DNA from: Euborellia annulipes
Lineage: Eukaryota > Arthropoda > Insecta > Dermaptera > Anisolabididae
Length of the DNA: 64,000 bases
Assembly (NCBI GenBank): GCA_023213315.1
Contig: JAKCPI010004344.1
Span: forward strand, 23,262-87,261
Reading direction: 5' to 3'
A program made the position numbers and the translations under genes. The notes beneath the pieces were generated by a model. The model was not told the origin of the DNA and did not search any database. It saw nothing but the letters and a program-made list of their open reading frames with translations. Of the stretch, positions 9,901 to 18,997 are shown piece by piece. The number at the start of each line of letters is the position of its first letter. Within the stretch, counting starts at the first letter, position 1.

Positions 9901-11160
9901 ATCTAATATATCAGCGGAATCTAAATATATGTCGACACGAGATTTTTTTTTCTTCTTAAAAGGACCTATTCTAATCCATCTTAATGATTTTCTAATTTAA
10001 GAAACCTTAGCCCCAACTTTGGGCCTGGGCTAACTTAACCCAGACCTTGCTTGGCTCCAATTCACCATAGGCTATATCTAGCTGAAATTATTCAAAAGTG
10101 AGGTTATCTCAGTGGTAAAAAGGGCGACGAGATCTGATGCAAGCGGGCCCTATCCTATAACATATTTTAAAATATACGTCATTTCATCATTTTATTGTTA
10201 AAAGAAGTAGAATCTAAAGAAAAATAACAAATATATCTACTTCTTTTAACAATAAAATGATGAAATGTCGTATATTTTACTAAAAAAATAAAACTGAAGT
10301 GTGTTTCTGCACTACAAAAAAAAAAGCCGGGGCTAACAAACTCCACCTAGGTGAAGCAGTCGGGCCTAAGTGATGCAATCAACTTTAAGAGGAAGCTGCC
10401 CTAACTTATAATCAAACATTGTGTTAAGCCCATGTGCGCCCATGGGCATCCAAATGCGTAAAAACGAACAAACCTAATATTTATAGACTTTTTTTTATTA
10501 AAAACGAAAAATCACGTAATTAAAGTTAACCACAATTGGCCAAAAGGTTATTTACGCTACTATCAATATTTTTTTTTTTAAATTTCCTTTCTTTTAAAGA
10601 GAATTGAGTGTTAGAACAATAAATAATTAACATGACACACACACGTTTCGTTTACATTCAGCTATCATTTGCTTATTTTCTTTCTTTCTTTCTTCTCTCA
10701 CCTACACACACACATAAATAAAAAAACTTTCTCTCTACTTCGTTATTAAATATATAAAACCACTCTTGACATTGACTTGAAAAAAAATAAATAAATAAAA
10801 TTCTTGATTAAAAATAAAATATTAAGATGTTGAAAAAATAATAATAATAATAGTGAATGCGTTAGGGAGGGCGTTAGCTACTTGTTTCTTTGACAAGGAC
10901 ATCTGATTAATTAATCAATCATCAAATGATTAAAATATTATGATTGATCTTAATTATAGTAATAATAATAAAAAAAAATATAAAAATAAAATTTATTTAT
11001 TTAATACAGTGCTTATCTGTATTTTCTTACCCTATCGGGGAAAATGAAACAAAAGCGATTTCGTCCCGCATTATCAAAATTTCGAAAAATATATGTAAAT
11101 TCAGATTAATACAAAACATTTTGCAAAACCGGTTTTTTGGTTTTGAACTTTTCTTTCTCT
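9900..11160. other. Low-copy AT-rich stretch, right arm
   Basis: Mirror of ~2850-4110, with no gene seen. Microsatellite lengths (CA run near 10635 and 10705, TAA run near 10845) differ from the left arm. Confidence 0.6.
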
Positions 11161-11164
11161 ATTT

Positions 11165-12075
11165 GTACTTTCTCTTACCCTATATTTGAAATAAATAAGG
11201 TAATGTCAAAAATGCAATGTCGAGATTTTGATAGGTAAACATGTTTTGAGGTACCCTGAGTCTAAAAAAGTTCAGGGGCGTATATAAGGGGCCCGGGCCC
11301 CCCCGAAATTTCCTAAATGCATATCCATATATAGGAATATAGAGTCAACAATGGGTCTCGGCCCCCTCCCCCGAAATGTTTGCGCGGCTCCGTAGCGCAA
11401 AAATGTAGGCAAACGAAAATTTTTGGTTCCGCGGGCGGCAAAAATTTTGCATCTCTAAAAAAGGTAAAATATTAAAAAAATTTTGGTTCCGCGAAAAAAA
11501 GATTTTTCGTAAAAAATTTTTTGAGATCAGGCCCCCCAAAAAAAAATTTTCTATATACGCCCCTGCGTAAATTGGTCTGTGTGTGTCTGTGTCAAGGGCT
11601 GATACAAGGGGGGGGGTAAAGGGAGTAATTACCCCCCCACCCGAGATTTGAAAAAAATACTTTCTTTTAAAAAAAAATTTATTTTTAATGTAAAATTTTA
11701 AAAATTAATACTTAAAAATTTATATTGTATTTATATTCGAGCAAACTAGTACATAATGCGCCTTTAAATTAGGCTACACCAGTCACACCAGATTACCCTA
11801 CCACACTCAAAATAAAGTTTTGAACAAAATCGTCCATACTAGTACTTTATTGATGTACTTTTTTTTCGATTTTTTCAAAATTCGCTTCAAAGATTTTAAT
11901 TAAAATTCAAAAATCAATTATTTTTTAGACGCTCTTTAAAATGTATATTCTCATTTTGCCATTGAAATCTTCTGAAGACCACTTTACTCTTGTACTCCAT
12001 AGAAAAGATAAGAGAAATGGTTGCCATTGTAACAAAATATAAATATTTTCACATACTTATAAATTTTACATCTTT
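11165..12075 (-). mobile_element. Double-hairpin element, right arm, with two insertions
   Basis: Mirror of 2135-2844. It begins ACTTTCTCTTACCC and contains a 293-bp TIR element (11273-11565) and a truncated hAT-like element (11593-~11800). The X-box-like palindrome is mutated here (GTTGCCATTGTAAC, ~12020-12033). Confidence 0.8.
11273..11565. mobile_element. TIR element present only in right palindrome arm
   Basis: Perfect 14-bp inverted ends CAGGGGCGTATATA / TATATACGCCCCTG. The interior has runs of G/C next to the ends and repeated (G)CGGAACC-like A/T-rich units. hAT-like by its CAGGGG start, but no clean 8-bp duplication is seen: about 7 bp of host sequence looks lost. Relatives are at 31580-31826, 34798-34972 and 51367-51806. 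Confidence 0.8.
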
Positions 12076-12082
12076 AATTGCC

Positions 12083-12330
12083 CTCGAGACTTGGAGTAGG
12101 GGTTAGCGTGCTAACCTCGTATACTAAAAGTTGCGGGTTCGGACCCCATGCGGTCCGATGATTTTATTTAAGCCATTTGGATACCAAATGCCTGGACCCC
12201 AAATATATATTTAATATTAAATACGATATATAGTTAGTCTTATATGGCCTGAGTTCCCGAAAGGTCTGTGTGGATGTGTGTATGAATGTGTGAGTGAATG
12301 GGAAAAAAATTGTGTGATTTTTTCAAACAT
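12083..12330 (+). mobile_element. tRNA-derived SINE, right arm
   Basis: Mirror of 1738-2133 but without the 139-bp insertion. Head CCTCGAGACTTGGAGTAGG, B box GCGGGTTCGGACCCC, TTTAAGCCATTTGG hairpin, GTGTGTATGAATGTGTGAG tail block. Confidence 0.8.
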
Positions 12331-13019
12331 CTTGAATTCTAATATATCGGCGGAAACTATAAATATATGTGGACACAAAAAATCTTGTGTGACAAGCACA
12401 GAACACAACCTTTGCGATTACCGGATTTTATCGAATAGAGATGAATTTTCCAGATAGTGATTGATTGGATTTGTACCCAAGGAATTAATTTTTGTACCGC
12501 TCTCTTGATTAAATCTTCACCGTATATCAACACTTTTATCTCAAATAAGGAAATCCTTGAAACGATTTCCTTTTTTTTCTTTTCACAATTACCGTAAAAT
12601 GAAAAGGAAATGGCAAATACAAGATTTCATCCTTATCCTTCCTATAAAAAATAAAAAAAAATTAAAATTTGATCGATTATTCGCACTTATTTATCACTTT
12701 TGTCACCCACTCACTAAATTTCACTTATCGGTTTAGTGAAATTAAAAATTCGTAGAATATTTTTTTGAAAACTTATTATAGAACATCCTCTCTCTCTTTC
12801 TCTACTTGTTTGTATTTATAATTATCTTTTTTAATTAACGGAAATATTAAAAAAAAAAAACCTGGTGTGACTGGCCGCACAGCACACAACTTCCTGTTTC
12901 TTTCGGTAATTGCAAGTTGTGTTCTTTGCTTGTCATACTACTGGAGATGTTTAGTTTTCGCCGATTTATTAGAATTCAAGATGTAAAATTTATAAACATA
13001 GGAAAATATTTTAATTTTT

Positions 13020-13165
13020 TTTTTTTTAAACACAACTTTTTTCCCATTCCCACAGTATTTTCGGCATCTTAGACCATTTCGAACTTTTATCCGAACCCTC
13101 GACCCTTGAAATTCAAGGGAGGTACTACACCAAGCCCGAGTGCCTAAAAAATAATTTATTTATAT
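13020..13165 (-). mobile_element. tRNA-derived SINE, deleted, right arm
   Basis: Mirror of 784-934, with the same internal deletion. The deletion therefore predates the palindrome. Confidence 0.75.
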
Positions 13166-13259
13166 ATTTTAGATTATAGGGCTTATAGCTGGTAGTTCAA
13201 TCAGGATAGATGAAAAGAAGAAGAAAATTCGCACCTAGTTGTATTTCATTATTTTTATT

Positions 13260-13312
13260 CCCATTATGTTGACGTTTCGATCCCGGTTTGGAGCATCCTC
13301 AGAACATATGGG
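13260..13312 (-). ncRNA. Hammerhead ribozyme-like motif, right arm
   Basis: Mirror of 616-668 and identical in all core positions: CTGAGGA, GAAAC, GTC, and stem I ATGTT/AACAT plus CCCAT/ATGGG. Confidence 0.65.
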
Positions 13313-13489
13313 TGTTGAATATGTGTGTATAATGTATACATATCATTCATAGAACCTGAAGAGGTACAAAGATGAATGTAAATAAATTATATTAGTTAAA
13401 ATACAATTAAAAATCAAGTGATCAAGAGATACGATGGTCACATCGCAAGGTAAATCAGGAGTGAGTACATTATATACACATATTTAACA

Positions 13490-13542
13490 CCCATTTGTTC
13501 TGAGGATGATCACAACCGGGATCGAAACGTCAACATAATGGG
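13490..13542 (+). ncRNA. Hammerhead ribozyme-like motif, intact core
   Basis: CTGAGGA at 13500-13506, stem II GATC/GATC with loop ACAACCGG, then GAAACGTC. Stem I GTT/AAC continues to CCCAT/ATGGG across an internal loop. The left-arm counterpart (386-438) has a broken core, so this arm keeps the better version. Confidence 0.7.
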
Positions 13543-13782
13543 AATAAAAATAATGAAATACAACTAGGTGCGAATTTTCTTCTTCTTTTCACCTATTCTG
13601 ATATTTTAGATTTTCTTTAAAATGTATATTCTCATTTTGCCCTAGAAATCTTTTGAAGCACACTTTACTCTTGTACTTCATAGGAAAGATAGGAGAAATG
13701 GTTCCCATGGTAACAAATTACAAATATTTTCCCATGTTTGTAAATTTTACATCTTGAATTCAAATGTACAGTAGCCTAAGGG

Positions 13783-14035
13783 CTTGGTCTAGGTGGTAGC
13801 GTGCCTACCTTCTATACCGAACGTCGCGGGTTCGGATCCCAGGCAGTCCAATGATTTTATTTAAGCCATTTGGATACCAGATGGCTTAATGTTAAATAGA
13901 AATCCCTGGACCTCCAATAGATATATTTAAACATACGAGTATCGTATAAAGTCTTAAATGGCCTAAGTTGCCGAGAAGACTGTGTGTATGTGTGTGATTG
14001 AGAAAAAAGTGTGAATGTTTAAAAAAAAAATTTAC
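13783..14035 (+). mobile_element. tRNA-derived SINE
   Basis: Head AGGGCTTGGTCTAGGTGGTAG at about 13788-13807, B box GCGGGTTCGGATCCC, body, GTGTGTATGTGTGTGATTG, then GTGAATGTTTAAAAAAAA. It overlaps the right end of the visible palindrome and partners the edge SINE at 1-165. Confidence 0.85.
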
Positions 14036-14175
14036 ATCTTGAATTCTAATATAGGCCTAATATTTCGGCGGAAACTAAATATATCTCGACACAAAAAATC
14101 TGGTGTGGCCAGCCACGGTGGACAACTTTCTCTTGCCGAAGTTGTATGCTGTGCGGCCAGTCCCAGCAATTTTTT
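14027..14175 (-). mobile_element. Double-hairpin element, terminal hairpin piece
   Basis: ACATCTTGAATTCTAATA, CGGCGGAAACTAAATATATC, then a decayed large hairpin (TCTGGTGTGGCCAGC...GCGGCCAGTCCCAGC). Confidence 0.75.
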
Positions 14176-14185
14176 TTGTAAAGAA

Positions 14186-14585
14186 CCCGAGTCGAAATCG
14201 AACGCCTGGTTTGAACCTTTTAGTCCTGAATTCCCTTGTTATTTGATGGGATGTTATTTATTTACAATTTTGTGAAAGCCTACTGATTCTACCAGGAGAA
14301 TTAGAAGATTCAAACCAGTACTTGAACGCCTGGTTTGAACCTTTTAGTCCTCAATTCCTTTGTTATTTGATAGGATTAAAATTTGGTTAAAGCCTACTAA
14401 ACCTACCAGGAGAATTAGAAGATTCAAACCAGTATTTGAGTTAAAATTGAAAGCCTGGCTTGAGCCTACTGAGCCTGCCAGGAGAATTAGAAGGTTCAAA
14501 CCAGTACTTGAACGCCTGGCTTGAACCTTGCAGTCTTCAATTGAGGACTAAAAGGTTCAAGCCAGGCGTTCGATTTTGACTCGGG
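14186..14585. mobile_element. 400-bp element with 42-bp TIRs and internal tandem units
   Basis: Ends are CCCGAGTCGAAATCGAACGC and its inverse (GCGTTCGATTTTGACTCGGG), with inverted similarity over about 42 bp. The interior repeats a unit of roughly 72-123 bp three times. Each unit has GCCTGGTTTGAACC, TACCAGGAGAATTAGAAG and TTCAAACCAGTA. No coding capacity and no clear target duplication. Confidence 0.75.
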
Positions 14586-14587
14586 CA

Positions 14588-14812
14588 GTCACACTTTTTT
14601 TCCAATCACACACACATACACACAGTCTTTTCGGCAACTTAGGCCATTTAAGACTTTAATTAAACGATACTCGTTATTTGTAAATAAATCTATTGGGGGT
14701 TCAGGTATTCTTATTTAAGCCATTTGGTATCCAAATGGCTGCCTGAGATCCGAACCCTCGACCCTTGGTATACAAAGCAGGCGCGCTACCAACTACCCCA
14801 AGCCCGAGGGCT
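14588..14812 (-). mobile_element. tRNA-derived SINE
   Basis: CACACACACATACACACAGTC block, CTTAGGCCATTTAAGAC, TTTAAGCCATTTGG hairpin, B-box area GATCCGAACCC, and head CCCTCGGGCTTGGGGTAGTTGG on the minus strand. Confidence 0.8.
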
Positions 14813-14814
14813 AT

Positions 14815-15230
14815 TAAAATATTAAAAGTCGGTTGTCGTATATGCTACTCTAGCATTTTCAAAAGTTTTATCCAGACGTTCGTTTCCCTTAAAAAAAAAA
14901 AAAATTAAGTTTCACTTTAAAACTACAAAACTACTTTCTATATTTGATTATGTGATTGATGGCCAAATAGCCCTGAAACAAGAACATTAAATAACGTTTA
15001 AAAAAAAAAAGCAATATCATATCAATATTAAATAAAAAAACAAAAAAAAAAAAGTAAAAATTATATCGCTTTAATCTAATAAAATAAAACAAATTTATTA
15101 AGAATGAACCATAGCAAGTCTGAATTTTCTGATTTCACGCTTCTTTTTCTTGATCGGATTTCACTTTTTCGATCGCCTGGCGAACAAATTAGAGGTGTAG
15201 CTACTCCACGGGTTTTAATAATAAAAGAAT
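14815..15230. other. AT-rich spacer, nothing recognised
   Basis: Several poly-A runs (14890-14905, 15000-15050). No open frame or named repeat that I can support. Confidence 0.5.
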
Positions 15231-15448
15231 TTGTTGTAGAAGGAGAATAGAAAGAGAGAGCAGCTAGTTTTATTTTCTTTTATTAAACCCTCATTGCTGA
15301 CGTTTCGGTCCTGTTTAGGGCCATCCCCAGAGCATTAAGGTTGTCATTATCTGAGGATGGCCCTAAACAGGACCGAAACGTCAGCAATGAGGGTTTAATA
15401 AAAGAAAATAAAACTAGCTGCTCTCTCTTTCTATTCTCCTTCTACAAC
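15231..15448. repeat. Hammerhead fold-back (~218 bp)
   Basis: Arms of about 105 bp: TTGTTGTAGAAGGAGAATAG at 15231 returns inverted at ~15448. Both arms contain GAAACGTC hammerhead halves (minus 15288-15338, plus 15340-15391). Confidence 0.8.
15340..15391 (+). ncRNA. Hammerhead ribozyme-like motif
   Basis: CTGAGGA at 15351-15357, stem II GGCC/GGACC-type with loop CTAAACA, GAAAC 15375-15379, GTC 15380-15382. Stem I is poor on this strand. In the opposite arm stem I (GCT/AGC) is better, but the core reads CTGGGGA. Confidence 0.5.
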
Positions 15449-15529
15449 ATCAATTAACCAGCTATATTAAAAAAAAAACCTCCAATATTAAAATAAAGAA
15501 TTTGATTTTCCGTTGAACTGTGGTTTATT

Positions 15530-15595
15530 TGTAAAAATTACAACGTTTCGGACACTCATTCTGTGGCCTTCTTCAGGTACACAATTCAGCTAAGA
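15530..15595 (-). ncRNA. Hammerhead ribozyme-like motif
   Basis: On the minus strand: CTGAAGA (15570-15576), stem II GGCCAC/GTGTCC with one mismatch, then GAAACGTT. Stem I: TAC/GTA, then AATT/AATT across a GTG bulge. The cleavage triplet would be GTT. Confidence 0.55.
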
Positions 15596-15599
15596 TTAT

Positions 15600-15720
15600 A
15601 ATTCTTTTGGCGATTGATTTCGTCCAAAAGGACATCCTCAGGCCAGCGTTATTAAAATATAAAATACTATATAACGCTAGCCTGAAGATGTCCTTTCGAC
15701 GAAATCGATCGCCATAAAGA
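15600..15720. repeat. Small fold-back with decayed hammerhead halves
   Basis: GGCGATTGATTTCGTCC at 15609-15625 returns inverted at ~15697-15713. CTGAGGA and CTGAAGA boxes and stem II GTCC/GGAC are visible on opposite strands. GAAATC lacks room for stem III. Confidence 0.6.
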
Positions 15721-15807
15721 ATTTATTAAAAGATATTTTTCTACCCTCTGTTCTTTTATTATTCACTATTCATCACTTAACACAACAGAAAAATGGAGTA
15801 TTACATC

Positions 15808-16195
15808 AAACACGGTAAAATGAGAATTTACATTTTAAAGAACATATAAAAATTAATTGATTTTTGAATTTTAATCAAAATCGTTATAACGAATTTTGAG
15901 AAAATCAAAAAAAAACTGAAAAAAGTAATAAAAATTTCTTTAAGAGCTTATTTTCATGCTCCAGGGAGGTGTCTAACTTAAATATAAAATTTAGGCTTCC
16001 TAGCTCAATTCCTTCATGCTTTAAATTGATCATAGACAGAAAAGACAGACCATGTCGCGAAAACCACTTTTTCTGACTCAGGGGACCTCAAAACGTGTAT
16101 ATCCATCAAAATCTCGACATCGAATTTTTGACATTAACGCTCTCTATGTATTATATGTATATTAACATATATATATATATAGGTAAGAGAAAGTA
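15808..16195 (+). mobile_element. Double-hairpin element, truncated
   Basis: Starts in the GGTAAAATGAGAATTTACAT stretch and ends with TATATAGGTAAGAGAAAGT. The large hairpin half is missing. Confidence 0.8.
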
Positions 16196-16229
16196 AAAAA
16201 GTCAATTTAATCAAAATTTCCATAGGCTC

Positions 16230-16475
16230 TGTGTATTTTAAATGTTGACTGCTTGAAATAAACTATGGTTATTTTTCAAAATTTTAATCTAATATTGATT
16301 TATACAATAGAGATTCTTAAATAATTAAAATTTCATAAGATTTGGAAAAAAATTTTTTTAATGTGTAAAAAGTTAAGGGGACCCCCTTTTGAATCGAAAT
16401 TAACATGCAAATCCCCATATGGGGATTTAACATTGGCTCTATGGCAAGAAGAGCCGAAAAGTGAATTTGAAAAAT
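16230..16475 (-). mobile_element. Diverged piece of long-form double-hairpin interior
   Basis: Resembles the long-form-only segment at 5870-6070: TTGACTGCTTGAAATAAACT, GGGGACCCCCTTTTGAATCG, CATGCAAATCCCC. Confidence 0.6.
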
Positions 16476-16639
16476 TCTGAAATCAGAAAAGTGTACTTCA
16501 AACAATTTTCACGAAAAATTTTTCTAATTATACTGAGAATATAATTTTTATTCGTGAGAAGAAATTTATCTTTTAAGCTTATTAGGCCTATTTATTTAGG
16601 CTATAATGTCATTTAAAATTCCCATTTCACAGAATCAAT

Positions 16640-16815
16640 GCCGGCCGAGGCCTAGGACCAATTTCCTTATTCGTGATTAACTTTATTTGAAGGTAAATGT
16701 AATTGGAAAAACATTGAAAAAAATAAAACATTGAACTTATAATTGAATTAGGGTTTTACCTTGAACAAGATTTAGTTCGCTCCCCTGGACCATCCATTCT
16801 CCAACTAGCTACTAG
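16640..16815. repeat. Inverted repeat arm, partner at 21045-21235
   Basis: GGACCAATTTCCTTATTCGT through CCATCCATTCTCCAACTAGC here matches 21045-21235 inverted. The 4.2 kb between holds unrelated insertions. Origin unknown. Confidence 0.7.
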
Positions 16816-16969
16816 ATATTTTTATTACATTTGAATGTAATAAAAATATCATTCACTCTCTGTCCATGGTGTGATATTAAACAAATTTGAGGCATTATCA
16901 TGATTAAGCTAGGTATAATTGTGAATGCCCAATATAACTTGGCGAGGATTATATGTATTTTCAGACATT

Positions 16970-17018
16970 ACCTGGCCCTGAAGATGGTCCCATACGTGAC
17001 CGAAACGTCGGCCCTGGT
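16970..17018 (+). ncRNA. Hammerhead ribozyme, complete by inspection
   Basis: Stem I: ACC/GGT outer and GGCC (16974-16977)/GGCC (17010-17013) inner, with a T versus CT internal loop. Core CTGAAGA 16978-16984. Stem II GGTC/GACC with loop CCATACGT. GAAAC 17002-17006 and GTC 17007-17009. Stem III would be ACGT paired between two molecules. All conserved positions are present. This is one of the best candidates in the window. Confidence 0.75.
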
Positions 17019-17094
17019 TTGTTAATAAATTGAAATACTGTATAACTAGCTGCTTGCTCATTTATTCTTCCTATTTGATTATTCCTAACATATA

Positions 17095-17661
17095 TAGGAA
17101 TTTTTCAATGCAGTTTTTTTTAAATGAATTAAATTCATATGAGATTATTGGGACATCGAGCTATAATTCTTTTAATGACTTATTAAAAAATTATCGTAAT
17201 TAATTTTTTTGTTATCAAGCAAATACAAAAAAACAATCTGTCCCAATAATCTTTAATTTTTTTTTTTTAATTTAAAAATGAATTTAATGTTATTATTAAT
17301 CACATATTAATTAAGAAATTGTTAAAATAAGCTTAGATGATTTGTTTAAAAATCAACTGTCAAATTAGTTCAGCATTCCTGCAATAGATAGCAGGCTAGT
17401 CTAACAGACGATATAGTATTAGCCTATATTTATATATTTTTATGCTTTTATAAATGATACATAATATATAATAACATTTATAAAGTATTTATTGTTAAAA
17501 GATCAATGAAAATCAACCAAATGCATTAAATATTATTAGCTACCATTCTGACATCTCTTGGCAAATTTTTGAATTACTTGATTTTTTGGGCATACTTTTT
17601 ATGACACACAACGCCCTCTTATCGGGAAAAACATGCGTAACACCTTCGGTCCTATTCTGCC
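17095..17661 (-). mobile_element. TTAA MITE family A copy
   Basis: Minus-strand copy: outer end CCTATTCTGCC next to TTAA (17662-17665), then ACATGCGTAACACC, GGCAAATTTTTGAATTACTT, AATCATCTAAGC-type and GTCCCAATAATC blocks. The distal end is truncated near 17095. The reference copy is 53670-54281. Confidence 0.8.
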
Positions 17662-17665
17662 TTAA

Positions 17666-18490
17666 ATAACTAGGTTTTTTTTTTTTATTCGTCTCACTTC
17701 AATGGCCTTACAATTCTTGTTGGTATATTAAATACATATAATTAATCCTATGTTTAGCGAGTGCTGATTTAAACGATCGTTAATTAAATTAACCGTCCTT
17801 TAAGACCTACTCACTTCCTTTTGAGGACAAAATCCCGTTTAATTTTTTTAATCTCTTTTACTCATGTATAAATTAAAAAAAAAAATTTTTTTAAAGATTT
17901 TAATTTTAATCTTAAAGATCTCAACCTAAATAATTATGTAACCAAAAAGAGTTTGTTTATATAATGTTCAAGTGCAAAATGATAATGAAAATATTTATCC
18001 TTTTGTTGACAGACCACCTATTCAACTTTAATCTTTTGTTTGAGGATGTTTGTTTAATTTAAGCTGGTGAAGTGTGAACCTATTATTTCAATGGTTTTAT
18101 AAAAGAAGATTGAAATGTTTATTGAAATACAAAAGTTTGCATTAAAAACAAATCAAAATAAAGGGCCGGACTAAGCCGAACGCACAACTTTGCCCACCCA
18201 CTATTAAAATCTCACTTGATCGCCCTCTAATGGTCCAATATTTACCAAAAGGTTTTCAGTTTTTGGCCTCTACCCTCAGTTTATGTGTGCGAAATTTCAA
18301 AACAATTGAATAAATAGTTTTTGAGTTGCCCCAGACACACACACACACACACACACAGATATCATTCCAAAACTACTTAAATAGATTCAGGGGACCTCAA
18401 AACGCATTTTGGCAGCTTCAGAAAGTTTTTTTTTGATTACATCACTGCCCAACCTGTGATTGGCGGGCAAAGCTAATAATGACAATTGTT
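17666..18490. other. AT-rich stretch with remnant repeat
   Basis: 17666-18150: no gene or named repeat seen. 18160-18480: CCAGACACACACACAC at ~18332-18356 and TTCAGGGGACCTCAAAACGC at 18388-18407 recall the microsatellite side of the double-hairpin element, but the rest does not align. Confidence 0.5.
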
Positions 18491-18997
18491 ATATATTTTA
18501 ATTTTTACCTTCTCTTACCTCTGCATATGTTAATATATATAGAGAGAAAGTATTGGATTCATGTCAAAAATTCAGTCGAAATTTGATTTGAGTATACATA
18601 TTTTGAGGTCCCCTGAATCCAAAAAAGTGGTTTTCGCGACATGGTCTGTCTGTGAACAAAATATCTCAAGAACGAAAAGAGCTAGGAGGTTGAAATTTTA
18701 TATTTAAGTTAGGCACTCCCATGGGACGTGACTCGAAGCTTTTGAACAAAATCGACCAAAGAGTACTAGTACTTTACTGATGCACTTTTTCAGTTTTTTT
18801 ACATTTTCTCAAAATTTGCTCCAACGATTTTGATTAAAATTCCAAAATCAATTATTTTTTAGATGCTCTTTAAAATGTATATTCTCATTTTGTCATTGAA
18901 ATCTTCTGAAGACCACTTTACTTTTGTACTTCTTAGAAAAGATAAAAGAAATAGTTGCCATGGTAACAAAATATAAATATTTTCCCTTACTTATAAA

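Larger units (their letters stand above)
6991..13946. repeat. Right arm of ~14-kb palindrome
   Basis: Reverse-complement partner of 1-6956. It carries a private 293-bp insertion at 11273-11565. It also has a private deletion of about 100 bp near 11795-11810 that removes one end of the hAT-like element kept whole at 2498-2706 in the left arm. These differences mean the arms have evolved separately, or come from two diverged haplotypes. Confidence 0.95.
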
